Counted from the first letter of the stretch, positions 49,001-59,691 are shown. The stretch: 64,000 nt of DNA from Paraspadella gotoi (GCA_051294375.1 CM119267.1:23065486-23129485), one strand, 5' to 3'. The notes: generated by a model from the letters alone, not told the origin. A program made the numbers and translations.

Positions 49001-51231
49001 AGACCCCGGTTGTTGTCCCTCTTGTGGACGCGAATATCCAGAGGAGCGAACCTTGGATCCACGAGAGGAAGAACTTACGGCCGCTTTTTCCTCGGCCGCA
49101 GCCAGAAGTGAGATTCTTTCCATCGAATAAGATTAATGGGATATTATCGCTGACCAATAACGATTCGAGAATCTTCTTTATTGACCAATCAGGATTGTCC
49201 GTCGATGAGGACGAAATCGTTCCGGAAACTTCCGCTTCTCAATCTCCGTTTCAGCGTTCTTGCGTGCATGGTAAAATCTTCAACTGCGTTCAAATTATAC
49301 ATAATGCATAATAAATTGTTTATATTTTCAACTCGTAAATTTATCGATTATTTTTCCACTCCCCCTGCAATCAAGATCTCATCAACAGCCTCTACTCGTT
49401 CCCTCGATCCACGGACGATTCCGAGTCTTCGTCTCACGATCGCAGAGATCGATCTCCACTCGACGACGCCGGTGAGTCTCGCCGGTCGACACGACGGTCT
49501 TCGCCCTCCAGATCTCCTCCATCGTCGCCCACGCCAATTAGGCCCGAAGTCAACGAAGACGACGAAGTTGTTGAAGCGCCCTTCGCCGTCGGATCCGAGG
49601 ATCAAATCTCAGAATTGATGGACACCGACTCTTCTCCCTCCTCATCTTCTTCTTCCGGACATTCCTCCCCCGCGACGGTCGAGGACGCGCCGGCCATGCT
49701 CTCTTCGGGCGAACCCTCTGACGCCGTGTCGACCCTTGGTGCCGCGCCTAATCTTGGCGCCGCGTCAACCTCCGGCGCCGACACCATCTCTGGCGACGCC
49801 TCGACCTCGCTCGGTGCGTCTACCTCTAGTGCCCCTTCAACTTCATTAACCTCCAACGTTCCGTCGACCTCGAGCGAGGCGTCGGGCATCCCGGCCTCTT
49901 CCAGCACGGATGCCTCCGCCGAGGCGCAGATCTTCGTTTCGTCCAATTCTTTGTTAACATTAACGGCAGATGACGGACCCGGGCGACGCGGGTCAGTCGG
50001 GTACAAATGTTAATTCTGTTTCGTCCCTTTAATTATTCAGCACTTCTTATCTTTTTCGGCAGACACTTCCGTCTTGGACTTCGAAACGTAACCCAGAGGA
50101 CGAATCCTTCCAATTCGGGTCGACAATCTCGTACAACACGTCAACCGACGCGGGTCGTCATCAGCACGGTCAAGTGAGAAACATTCGTTCTTTCACCTTT
50201 ATTTTGACGCGCTAAAATTTCTGTTTTACCCTTTCCCGCCTTTTCCGCAGCGGACAACGGGTCACCATCATTCGTCGCGGACGCGCCGCCCGATCGAGCG
50301 CTGCCACCGCCATCCCGACCGCCATATCTCCCTCTGCTGTTTCTTTTAACTCTTCCACTCTTTCCTCCGCCGCCCCAACCACCTCCACTCCCGCCATCAC
50401 GCCCAGAGCCTTGAGCAGATCTCGACCTAGGACTTTCCAGATTCGGTCCGGTGCCCAACCATCGGCGAGAACCGTGTTGCTGCTTAATCGCAACTCGGAA
50501 CTTGACGTGGGTAAGTAAAGGACCGAAAGGTATAATTATATAAGCCGTCAGTTTTTTTTCTACGTAGAACAATTTCGTTTTTGAACGATATTTTCTTTTT
50601 ACTCCTTTTTTTTTTCATTTTTATTCTTTTTTTTTCTTCCTTCTCCCGTAGATTCCATAAGCACCACCGAGGATTCTCCTACCACCCGCCTCCCTCCTCG
50701 TCTTTCACGCGACAACCCGAACCCCGACGGAATTCCCCGCTGTTCTTGTCAACCCGTCTTATGCGGGAGAAGGATGACTCCCCCGCTCAACTCTCGGAAC
50801 AAAACTATTCACGACAATCGACCGCGTTTGGCCTACTTCGAGGAGGAGTCCAACATTGGAAAAGGATTCATCAAAGTGCGTTCAACTTAAATACTTGGCT
50901 AATTTCACGTCTTGGGCGTAATGCTCTAAATTGTTTCACCCTCCTCCCATTTCTCTTCCTTTTTCCCTTTCAGGAACTCTGTTTCTCCTCCGACGGTCGC
51001 CTGGTCTGTTCTCCCTTCGGTTACGGCGTCCGCCTCTTTTCTTTCGACGAAGCCTGTTCGCAATTGGACGCGGCCTCGACGCCGCCCACCGACCCGCGGC
51101 GCCTTTGCACTCTCTCCAATCTGGTGCCGCACACTAACACTGTGGTCTGCACCAAGTGGTCGCCCACCCATTGCCTCTTCGTCTCGGCTTGTCTCAACGG
51201 GAAAGTCGCTTTCAATCATCCTGTACTTTAA
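46082..51231 (+). CDS. DCAF10: DDB1- and CUL4-associated factor 10 (WD-repeat substrate receptor)
   Basis: Likely substrate receptor of CUL4-DDB1 ubiquitin ligases. Thirteen exons: 46082-46217, 47587-47735, 47844-48189, 48266-48381, 48454-48561, 48638-48743, 49003-49107, 49193-49270, 49376-49991, 50063-50173, 50251-50510, 50652-50875, 50974-51231; 870 residues (human 559 as I recall). WD repeats cover HGAVFNFDFSKDGAILAAAC, FLDTRVFATCSDDTTVALWD, GHSNWVKNIEY and LLVTSGFDGSIYAW. At the C-terminus come SNIGKGFIKELCFSSDGRLV, SPFGYGVRLFSFD and WSPTHCLFVSACLNGKVA, all as in DCAF10. A large insert (residues about 360-700), rich in Ser/Thr, Ala and Arg, separates the halves; it includes STS-rich repeats in exon 9. 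The 1.37-kb first intron contains a minus-strand gene. Exon 1 was joined by phase and by a strong CCGGTAAGA donor; it is the least certain part. Confidence 0.93.
46694..47405 (-). CDS. Nested gene: coiled-coil, cysteine-rich, probably secreted protein (frame interrupted)
   Basis: It lies entirely inside DCAF10 intron 1 on the opposite strand. The ATG at 47405 opens with a hydrophobic start (MKFAIFVALMGL), a possible signal peptide, followed by a strong GTAAGA donor. Open coding at 47084-46826 encodes a clear heptad coiled coil (DETSKIKEQLETD, LGDKAEKLQKEVKNLKNE) and then a cysteine-containing domain. The cysteine order, C-x6-C, then CC, x4, C, x10, C, resembles inhibitor-cystine-knot domains, but its halves lie in two reading frames; the break is near 46826-46834, beside an A/T run. 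Splicing between the signal-peptide exon and the coiled-coil exon also does not phase cleanly. It may be an intact gene with sequence errors, or a decaying one. No orthologue is recognised and no activity is claimed. Confidence 0.5.
48828..48895. repeat. ATAATT/TATA microsatellite in a DCAF10 intron
   Basis: Repeated TTATATAA units in the intron after the exon ending at 48743. Simple-sequence repeat, with no sign of a mobile element. Confidence 0.9.
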
Positions 51232-51877
51232 GAGTAGAAACGAGGAGAGATTATGAGCGGAAGAAAAAAAAAATTAAGAAAATTGGTTGTCTTGCGCTCG
51301 AAGAATATTAGTTAAATTCACTTACATTCTTAAATTAGCCAATTAAATTTTGTGTCAAATTATACATTTTTTCACTTGATCTCAATTCTGTAATAAAAAG
51401 TTTTAAGAAATATTGTAACCAGTGAGAGCGAAGAATAGCAATGAGTGAAATTAACTAGATTAAAAATAAATGACTGAAGTATTTTAGTTCGTTCCATTTA
51501 GCTTGATAAAATCCTTAGGCTTAAGACGTAATTACTACTTACTATTAATACCTTTACATAGTATTTTCTACCATTTGCAACAACTGAGTTTTGAATTTAG
51601 AATTTTTGAATTTCGAGAGCAAAAAAAATTGAGTCGTTGAAGGTCGAATTTACTGAAACTTCCTCCCTATTCGGTCGTTACGTCGATTTCAGCTTATTCC
51701 CTGCTCCAGTTGATTAGTAACGGAATACTGAGTTACTGACTCACGATTACTTATAATATCTCTTTAATTCGGTCTTAATTGTTGACCGCTTGTTTGGAAA
51801 AAAGAGAACAGAAATAAACTTTCTCCTAAAATATTTTTAAAATATTGTGATTAAACTTTCTTTCTTTGTTTTTAGAT
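51232..51877. other. DCAF10 3' UTR and spacer to the repeat block
   Basis: AT-rich, with AATAAA near 51465. No gene or known element is seen before the foldback repeat begins. Confidence 0.5.
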
Positions 51878-51923
51878 AATTGAAATTAAAGACAAAGTCT
51901 TGATACAGCAACGATTTTATTTT

Positions 51924-51978
51924 ATTGTACAGACAAGTTTCGGCTTTCATTCAAGCCTTCATCAGTGCTTTTGACAAT
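51924..51978 (-). ncRNA. Hammerhead-ribozyme-like motif, left arm of alpha-1
   Basis: Reverse-complement counterpart of the plus-strand motif at 53105-53159. On the minus strand CTGATGA, a GGCTT/AAGCC stem, GAAA, and a GTC cleavage triplet occur in order, with the same flanking ATTGT/ACAAT pairing. Because the arms are inverted, transcripts from either strand of the element contain one sense copy. Confidence 0.6.
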
Positions 51979-53033
51979 TCACAATTTTCATGTTTTCCAA
52001 ATTGACTTTGGAAGAGAGAGAAAGAGAGAAAAAGAGAGAGAGAGAGAGAAGAAATGGCCAAAAAAGATATGAGACAGGACAGTGGTGAAATGTGAGGACA
52101 GGTTTAAGTTAGTAGAGAGAGAGAGAGAATGTGAGGGAAAAGAAATTAAATTTGTGAGTGAGGGAGAGAGAGAGAGACAGAGAAGCAGAGGTTAACATTT
52201 GGTAAGAAAAGTTACATTAGAAAATGTACAACAATGGTAAATTTAATAAATAAGTAGAAAGACATAAACTAAAATATTTAAATTAATTCGGATAAAAATC
52301 ATGGTTCAGAGAGGGCTCGAGGGCTTTGATGTAAATCGCCTCTCTAATACCTCTTGAGAACCAGTTTGGGACGATTCGACCTCCCTCCTATCTATGATTC
52401 GCTTATTAAAAGTGTGGTGGAGCGCCCTTCTCCACCACAGCCGCACGAGTCTGTAATTCCCGTTTGCAAAAACAGGCGAAACAGACCACCGCCCGCCTCG
52501 CCAACAGGCGAGACGAGGGCCCTCGGCAGGCTTATCAGGCCTGAGAGATATTCGAGTTGCACTTGGCTCTTTCCGCCTGGGTCTCTACCGGACCCGTCCA
52601 TGTCGCACTCCACCACAATAGCCTCTCAGCCTATGACAACCAAGACCCGACCACATCGTCAGCATCCCCCATTGTTGACCCGGAGGGGGGGCAGCTCATT
52701 TTGAGCTTTTTCTTTTTCTTATTTTTCTCTTACTCTTTCACTTACCTATCCCTCAACATCTTTATTTCAATTTCATCTAAACTTCACTCCTTTATTAATT
52801 TTTTATCTGAATTAATTTAAATATTTTAGTTTTGTTTAAGTCTGTCTACTTATTTATTAAATTTACCATTGTTGTACATTTTCTAATGTAACTTTTCTTA
52901 CCAAATGTTAACCTCTGCTTCTCTGCTCTCTCTCTCTCTCCCTCACTCACAACTTAATTTCTACTAACTTAAACCTGTCCTCACATTTCACCATTGTCCT
53001 GTCTCATATCTTTTTGGCCATTTCTTCTCTCTT

Positions 53034-53072
<39 letters not shown>

Positions 53073-53104
53073 CAAAGTCAATTTGGAAAACATGAAAATT
53101 GTGA

Positions 53105-53159
53105 ATTGTCAAAAGCACTGATGAAGGCTTGAATGAAAGCCGAAACTTGTCTGTACAAT
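53105..53159 (+). ncRNA. Hammerhead-ribozyme-like motif, right arm of alpha-1
   Basis: The core CTGATGA (53118-53124) is followed by a five-pair stem II, GGCTT/AAGCC with loop GAATGA, then GAAA (53142-53145). Stem III would be only two pairs, AC/GT with loop TT, ending in GTC; cleavage would follow C53151. Stem I pairs GCA (53115-53117) with TGT (53152-53154, one G-U). After a CAAAA bulge it pairs ATTGT (53105-53109) with ACAAT (53155-53159). One extra A sits between the core A9 and stem II; from memory a viroid hammerhead tolerates an insertion there. Very short stem III is known from minimal hammerheads of Penelope-like elements and retrozymes, which work as dimers. Activity is unproven. 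Confidence 0.62.
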
Positions 53160-53242
53160 AAAATAAAATCGTTTGCTGTATCAAGACTTTGTCTTTAATT
53201 TCAATTAAAAAATAATGAAAACATTAACTGTAAATAAAAATA

Positions 53243-53907
53243 CAGAAGGCTTCATATTATAAAATGTGGTACCCCTTTTTTGTGACCAGAACACGTTCCG
53301 AAAAAAACTATTGAATAGATTTTAATGAAATTTGGTATGAACGATGTGAATACAAATAGAAATATCGAGGTGAATTTCAATATTGACCCCTGAGCCGAGA
53401 TATGGGCCCGATAGGGTCACTCATGGGGGCAAAAAATGGTCAAAAGTTTTTTTTGTTTTTTTTTGTTTTGTTTTGTTTTGAACAGTTGCCTTGACATTTA
53501 TTCTTGCACAAAAATGTATTTATTTCCACAAAAATATTAGTTTACCATAAGTTTCAGCTTCATGAACATCAGCTGTTCAAGTCAGATTTTGAATAATTTT
53601 ATATGTTTAAAACATCGATGAACCTGATTCTACTAAAAAATTATAAAAAATGAAAAAAAAATTTTTAGCCTTTTTTGGCCCCCCAGGGGTCCAGCCCCAG
53701 GGCCCTGTATCTCTTGTCAGGGGTTGAATATTAAAATTCACCTCAATAGTTCCATTTTTATTGTCATTAGAACTCTAAATGTAAAATTTTATGAAATTCG
53801 ATCCAGTAGTTTAGTGGGAACAGGTTCTGGTCACAAAAAAGGGGTACTGTGGCGGAATATTCACATTGCCTCACGTCCACCATCGTTCAGCCAAAATCCA
53901 TTGGCTG
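53243..53907. mobile_element. Gamma element, 5' part, interrupted by the recombinase fragment
   Basis: It begins with CAGAAGGCTTCATATT, the 30-bp terminus of the 1.4-kb element seen complete at 55356 and 58318, then about 590 bp with its own inverted ends (TACCCCTTTTTTGTGACCAG at 53268 and its inverse near 53830). It breaks off at the word CCATTGGCT, where recombinase-coding sequence follows. No protein frame is recognisable. Confidence 0.75.
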
Positions 53908-54099
53908 ATCTTTAGAGATGCGGACATCAACGCGCCCCCTGGCTCGACACGCGCTATGGCTGTATCGGAAGCTTTTGCCAAGGGCGTGGATCTGGACGTC
54001 ATTCTACGTGCAGGGGATTGGTCTGGGGCACAGACCTTCTTCCGTTTTTACTGTCGGGAGTCGGCGTGGAGTCTCTCTCAGATGGGTCTTGTGGACTGA
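53908..54099 (+). pseudogene. Tyrosine-recombinase C-terminal fragment, copy 1
   Basis: The last 63 codons of a tyrosine recombinase, ending in a stop. Read from DINAPPGSTRAMAVSEAF, the STR position corresponds to the HxxR catalytic box (Arg kept, His replaced). GVDLDVILRAGDWSG carries Trp where many have His/Trp, and TFFRFYCR supplies the nucleophilic Tyr. This order is typical of DIRS-like retroelement and phage-integrase-type recombinases. The upstream catalytic domain and any reverse transcriptase are absent. The 5' edge is fused to the gamma element. A Glu-codon-rich GGAGGAAGAG tract and the truncated alpha element follow. A dead remnant on its own; it dates the block as transposon-derived. 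Confidence 0.72.
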
Positions 54100-54309
54100 G
54101 TGATTTCGTGGCATTCGCTTTCGCTGAGCTAGTATCTGAGAGGAGGAAGAGGAGGAGGAGGAAGAGCAGGAGGAGGAAGAGCAGGAGGATCCTGCTTTTC
54201 CGTTTTTTCTTTTGTCCTTTCTTGTGGACAACACGACATCTGGAACAAAAGAGCAACTACGTGGTGGAGAGGAGCCATGAAGAATCCCGGTTCCACTTGC
54301 AACCAAAAA

Positions 54310-55141
54310 TTAACATTTGGTAAGAAAAGTTACATTAGAAAATGTACAACAATGGTAAATTTAATAAATAAGTAGAAAGACATAAACTAAAATTATTTAA
54401 ATTAATTCGGATAAAAATCATGGTTCAGAGAGGGCTCGAGGCTTTGATGTAAATCGCCTCTCTAATACCTCTTGAGAACCAGTTTGGGGACGATTCGACC
54501 TCCCTCCTATCTATGATTCGCTTATTAAAAGTGTGGTGGAGCGCCCTTCTCCACCACAGCCGCACGAGTCTGTAATTCCCGTTGCAAAACAGGCGAAACA
54601 GACCACCGCCCGCCTCGCCAACAGGCGAGACGAGGGCCCTCGGCAGGCTTATCAGGCCTGAGAGATATTCGAGTTGCACTGGCTCTTTCCGCCTGGGTCT
54701 CTACCGGACCCGTCCATGTCGCACTCCACCACAATAGCCTCTCAGGCCTATGACAAACCAATGAACCGACCACATCGTCAGCATCCCCCATTGTTGACCC
54801 GGAGGGGGGGCAGCTCATTTGAGCTTTTTCTTTTTCTTATTTTTCTCTTACTCTTTCACTTACCTATCCCTCAACATCTTTATTTCAATTTCATCTAAAC
54901 TTCACTCCTTTATTAATTTTTATCTGAATTAATTTTAAATATTTAGTTTTGTTTAAGTCTGTCTACTTGATTTATTAAATTTACCTTGTTGTACATTTTC
55001 TAATGTAACTTTTCTTACCAAATGTTAACCTCTGCTTCTCTGTCTCTCTCTCTCCTCTCACTCACAACTTAATTTCTACTAACTTAAACCTGTCCTCACA
55101 TTTCACCATTGTCCTGTCTCATATCTTTGTTGGCCATTTCT

Positions 55142-55184
<43 letters not shown>

Positions 55185-55316
55185 TCAAAGTCAATTTGGA
55201 AAACATGAAAATTGTGAATTGTCAAAAGCACTGATGAAGGCTTGAATGAAAGCCGAAACTTGTCTGTACAATAAATAAAATCGTTGCTGTATCAAGACTT
55301 TGTCTTTAATTTCAAT
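54310..55316. mobile_element. Truncated foldback element alpha-2
   Basis: It matches alpha-1 from the word TTAACATTTGG through the core to the right terminus TTTCAATT. It lacks about 310 bp of the outer left arm and therefore one hammerhead motif. It directly follows the recombinase fragment. Differences from alpha-1 are mostly single-base indels in homopolymers plus a few substitutions. Confidence 0.85.
55218..55272 (+). ncRNA. Hammerhead-ribozyme-like motif in alpha-2
   Basis: Identical in core, stem II, GAAA, GTC and stem I pairing to the motif at 53105-53159. Downstream flank differs slightly (ATAAATAAAATCG). Confidence 0.6.
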
Positions 55317-55355
55317 TAAAAAATAATGAAAACATTAACTGTAAATAAAAAATAA

Positions 55356-56749
55356 CAGAAGGCTTCATATTAAAATGTGGTACCCCTTTTTTGTGACCAG
55401 AACACGTTCCGAAAAAAAACTATTGAATAGATTTTAATGAAATTTGGTATGAACGATGTGAATACAAATAGAAATATCGAGGTGAATTTCAATATTGACC
55501 CCTGAGCCGAGATATGGAGCCCGATAGGGGTCACTCATGGGGGCAAAAAATGGTCAAAATTTGTTGTTTTTTTTTGTTTTGTTTTGTTTTGAACAGTTGC
55601 CCTTGACATTTATTCTTGCACAAAAATGTATTTATTTCCACAAAAATATTAGTTTACCATAAGTTTCAGCTTCATGAACATCAGGCTGTTCAAGTCAGAT
55701 TTTGAATAATTTATATGTTTAAAACATCGATGAACCTGATTCTACTAAAAAATTATAAAAAATGAAAAAAAAATTTTTAGCCTTTTTTGGCCCCCCAGGG
55801 GTCCAGCCCCAGGGCCCTGTATCTCTTGTCAGGGGTTGAATATTAAAATTCACCTCAATAGTTCCATTTTTATTGTCATTAGAACTCTAAATGTAAAAAT
55901 TTATGAAATTCGATCCAGTAGTTTAGTGGGAACAGGTTCTGGTCACAAAAAAGGGGTACTGTGGCGGAATATTCACATTGCCTCACGTCCACCATCGTTC
56001 AGCCAAAATCCATTGGCTCAGAGGGGGAACACACCATCCCAGGCGTAGTGTTCCATCCACAGTCCTAACGACTTCCCTCTGCATTGGCAAAGTGAGACTG
56101 TCCTCGGGTAACCGCGCCAGTGACTGGATGCGTCACTGAGGGTCGGAAAGCCCCAAAGCCAACAGTGAGATGCCCGCATCCCAATGGGCATCACAGGCAA
56201 CCAGGCTGTTGCCATAAGTGGTGAGCCCTACTCATCGAACACGCAACCTTCTCAGGGTACGCTACGACAAACGCCTATACCCTGCCGACTTCGGGTACGC
56301 TACGACAAACGCCTATGCCCCTAGGGGTACTCTAACGACAAACGCCTATGCCCCCACAACTCGCGCTCTCTCTTCTCTCCCACTATGGTAACAGTCTTGT
56401 CAGACACCCTCTCAGGCTTGAGGAACCTGAGTGATTGTCTTGGTCTGGGGGATCCTGTGGCGGTATATTCACACCGCCTCACATCCATCATCGTTCAGCC
56501 AAAATCCATTGGCTCAGAGGGGGAACACACCATCCCAGGCGTAGTGTTCCATCCACAAGTCCTAACGGACTTCCTCTGCGTTGGCAAAGCGAGACCGTCC
56601 TAAGGTAACCGCGCCAGTGACTGGATGCGTCACTGAGGGTCGGAAGCCCCCAAAGCCAACAGTGAGATGCCCTATCCCAATGGGCATCACAGGCAACCGC
56701 GACTGTGGCCATCCAGTAGCCATACGATTTTATAATATGAAGCCTTCTG
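55356..56749. mobile_element. Gamma element, full copy with 30-bp inverted ends
   Basis: The left end reads CAGAAGGCTTCATATT...ATGTGGTAC and the right end ends ATAATATGAAGCCTTCTG, the inverse; a 25-N gap follows at once. Inside are a 590-bp foldback part with no ORF and a GC-rich part. The GC-rich part has a direct duplication of about 185 bp (56017-56205 and 56513-56698) and three 28-bp subrepeats, GGGTACGCTACGACAAACGC, at about 56255, 56293 and 56325. No transposase is visible, so it would be non-autonomous. The superfamily is not recognised. Confidence 0.75.
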
Positions 56750-56774
56750 NNNNNNNNNNNNNNNNNNNNNNNNN
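56750..56774. other. Assembly gap (25 N)
   Basis: A run of 25 undetermined bases. A second gap of the same size lies at 59872-59896. Both adjoin the CCTTCTG / CTTCATAT ends of repeats, so the repeat copy number here is unreliable. Confidence 1.
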
Positions 56775-56874
56775 CCTTCTGTATATAAAATAATAAAAAG
56801 ACGATCGTTCACGGTATTTATTTTAATAATACCATCTAGGAAAAAAGTATATCGCATAGAGGAAATCTACTCGG

Positions 56875-57066
56875 ATCTTTAGAGATGCGGACATCAACGC
56901 GCCCCCTGGCTCGACACGCGCTATGGCTGTATCGGAAGCTTTTGCCAAGGGCGTGGATCTGGACGTCATTCTACGTGCAGGGGATTGGTCTGGGGCACAG
57001 ACCTTCTTCCGTTTTTACTGTCGGGAGTCGGCGTGGAGTCTCTCTCAGATGGGTCTTGTGGACTGA
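56875..57066 (+). pseudogene. Tyrosine-recombinase C-terminal fragment, copy 2
   Basis: Same sequence as the copy at 53908-54099, including the TFFRFYCR tyrosine box, the stop and the Glu-rich tract that follows. Its 5' flank differs: it joins the end of a palindromic AT-rich MITE (CTAGGAAAAAAGTATAT...) instead of the gamma element. The coding part again starts abruptly at IFRDADIN, so it is a remnant produced by duplication of the block. Confidence 0.72.
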
Positions 57067-57276
57067 GTGATTTCGTGGCATTCGCTTTCGCTGAGCTAGT
57101 ATCTGAGAGGAGGAAGAGGAGGAGGAGGAAGAGCAGGAGGAGGAAGAGCAGGAGGATCCTGCTTTTCCGTTTTTTCTTTTGTCCTTTCTTGTGGACAACA
57201 CGACATCTGGAACAAAAGAGCAACTACGTGGTGGAGAGGAGCCATGAAGAATCCCGGTTCCACTTGCAACCAAAAA

Positions 57277-58107
57277 TTAACATTTGGTAAGAAAAGTTAC
57301 ATTAGAAAATGTACAACAATGGTAAATTTAATAAATAAGTAGAAAGACATAAACTAAAATTATTTAAATTAATTCGGATAAAAATCATGGTCAGAGAGGG
57401 CTCGAGGCTTTGATGTAAATCGCCTTCTCTAATACCTCTTGAGAACGCGTTTGGGGACGATTCGACCTCCCTCCTATCTATGATTCGCTTATTAAAAGTG
57501 TGGTGGAGCGCCCTTTCTCCACCCACAGCCGCATCGAGTCTGTAATTCCCGTTGCAAAAGCGAAACAGACCACCGCCCGCCTCGCCGAACAGGCGAGACG
57601 AGGGCCCTCGGCAGGCTTATCAGGCCTGGAGAGATATTCGAGTTGCACTGGCCTCTTTCCGCCTGGGATCTCTACCGGACCCGTCCATGTCGCACTCCAC
57701 CACAATAGCCTCCAGCCAGACAACCAATGACCGACCACATCGTCAGCATCCCCCATTGTTGGACCCGGGAGGGGGGGCAGCTCATTTGAAGCTTTTTCTT
57801 TTTCTTATTTTTCTCTTACTCTTTCACTTACCTATCCCTCAACATCTTTATTTCAATTTCATCTAAACTTCACTCCTTTATTAATTTTTATCTGAATTAA
57901 TTTTAAATATTTAGTTTTGTTTAAGTCTGTCTACTTATTTATTAATTTACCATTGTTGTACATTTTCTAATGTAACTTTTCTTACCAAATGTTAACCTCT
58001 GCTTCTCTGTCTCTCTCTCTCTCTCTCCCTCACTCCCTTTTTCTACTAGCTTAAACCTGTCCTACATTTCACCATTGTCCTGTCTCATATCTTTGTTGGC
58101 CATTTCT

Positions 58108-58143
<36 letters not shown>

Positions 58144-58279
58144 TTTAAAGTCAATTTGGAAAAGCATGAAAATTGTGAATTGTCAAAAGCACTGATGAAG
58201 GCTTGAATGAAAGCCGAAACTTGTCTGTACAATAAATAAAATCGTTGCTGTATCTAAGACTTTGTCTTTAATTTCAATT
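57277..58279. mobile_element. Truncated foldback element alpha-3
   Basis: A third copy, with the same left truncation point (TTAACATTTGG) and the same recombinase neighbour as alpha-2. Therefore it is a duplicate of the alpha-2 arrangement rather than an independent insertion. Many single-base indels occur in the GC-rich core. Confidence 0.85.
58179..58233 (+). ncRNA. Hammerhead-ribozyme-like motif in alpha-3
   Basis: Same core and helices as the other copies. All changes around it spare the CTGATGA, GAAAC and GTC elements, but the surrounding copies are nearly identical anyway, so this is not evidence of selection. Confidence 0.6.
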
Positions 58280-58317
58280 AAAAAATAATGAAAACATTAA
58301 CTGTAAATAAAAAATAA

Positions 58318-59691
58318 CAGAAGGCTTCATATTAACAATGTGGTACCCCTTTTTTGTGACCAGAACACGTTCCGAAAAAAAACTATTGAATAGATTTTAA
58401 TGAAATTTGGTATGAACGATGTGAATACAAATAGAAATATCGAGGTGAATTTCAATATTGACCCCTGAGCCGAGATATGGAGCCCGATAGGGGTCACTCA
58501 TGGGGGCAAAAATGGTCAAAATTTGGTTTTTTTTTTGTTTTGTTTTGTTTTGAACAGTTGCCCTTGACATTTATTCTTGCACAAAAATGTATTTATTTCC
58601 ACAAAAATATTAGTTTACCATAAGTTGTCAGTTCATGAACATCAGCTGTTCAAGTCAGATTTTGAATAATTTTATGTTTAAAACATCGATGAACCTGATT
58701 CTACTAAAAAATTATAAAAAATGAAAAAAAAATTTTTAGCCTTTTTGGCCCCCCAGGGGTCCAGCCCAGGGCCCTGTATCTCTTGTCAGGGGTTGAATAT
58801 TAAAATTCACCTCAATAGTTCCATTTTTATTGTCATTAGAACTACTAAATGTAAAAATTTATGAAATTCGATCCAGTAGTTTAGTGGGAACAGGTTCTGG
58901 TCACAAAAAAGGGGTACTGTGGCGGAATATTCACATTGCCTCACGTCCACCATCGTTCAGCCAAAATCCATTGGCTCAGAGGGGGAACACACCATCCCAG
59001 GCGTAGTGTTCCATCCACAGTCCTAACGACTTCCCTCTGCATTGGCAAAGTGAGACTGTCCTGGTAACGCGCCAGTGACTGGATGCGTCACTGAGGGTCG
59101 GAACCCCCAAAGCCAACAGTGAGATGCCCCATCCCAATGGGCATCACAGGGCAACCAGGCTGTTGCCATAAGTGGTGAGCCCTACTATCGAACACGCAAC
59201 CTTCTCAGGGTACGCTACGACAAACGCCTATACCCTGCCGACTTGGGTAACGCTACGACAAACGCCTATGCCCCTGGGTATGCTCTACGACAAACGCCTA
59301 TGCCCCCACAACTCGCGCTCTCTCTCTCTCCCACTATGGTAACAGTCTTGTCAGACACCCTCTCAGGCTTTGAGGAACCTGAGTGATTTCTTGGTCTGGG
59401 GATCCTGTGGCGGTATATTCACACCGCCTCACATCCATCATCGTTCAGCCAAAATCCATTGGCTCAGAGGGGAACACACCATCGCCAGGCGTAGTGTTCC
59501 ATCCACAATCCTAACGGACTTCCCTCTGCGTTGGCAAAGCGAGACCGTCCTAAGGTAACCGCGCCAGTGACTGGGATGCGTCACTGAGGTCGGAAGCCCC
59601 CAAAGCCAACAGTGAGATGCCCTATCCAATGGGCATCACAGGCAACCCGACTGTGGCCATAGTACCACATTTTATAATATGAAGCCTTCTG
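58318..59691. mobile_element. Gamma element, second full copy
   Basis: Same architecture as 55356-56749: CAGAAGGCTTCATATT start, 590-bp foldback part, GC-rich part with the 185-bp duplication and the GACAAACGCCTAT subrepeats, and GTACCACATTTTATAATATG...CTTCTG end. The right terminus here is the clean inverse of the left terminus, which defines the element boundaries. Confidence 0.75.

Larger units (their letters stand above)
51878..53206. mobile_element. Foldback element (alpha-1) with roughly 400-bp inverted arms carrying hammerhead motifs
   Basis: A 1329-bp unit whose ends are inverted copies: the left end reads AATTGAAATTAAAGACAAAG and the right end is its reverse complement. The similarity continues through the hammerhead-like motif, GA/CT-rich tracts and the block around TTAACATTTGG to AATTAATTCGGATAAA. 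The arms are about 51878-52290 and 52805-53206. The core (about 52300-52800) is GC-rich, has short inverted words (GGCGAGACGAGGGCCCTCGGC) and shows no protein frame I recognise. Two truncated copies (54310-55316 and 57277-58279) lack the outer left arm. Long inverted termini suit a DIRS-type, foldback or non-autonomous element. The copies are young judging by near identity, but that may reflect assembly duplication. Confidence 0.85.

Noticed and set aside
52354-52820. ORFs in the GC-rich core of the foldback elements
   Set aside because: The frames are disrupted differently in each copy, contain no known domain and shift with homopolymer indels.
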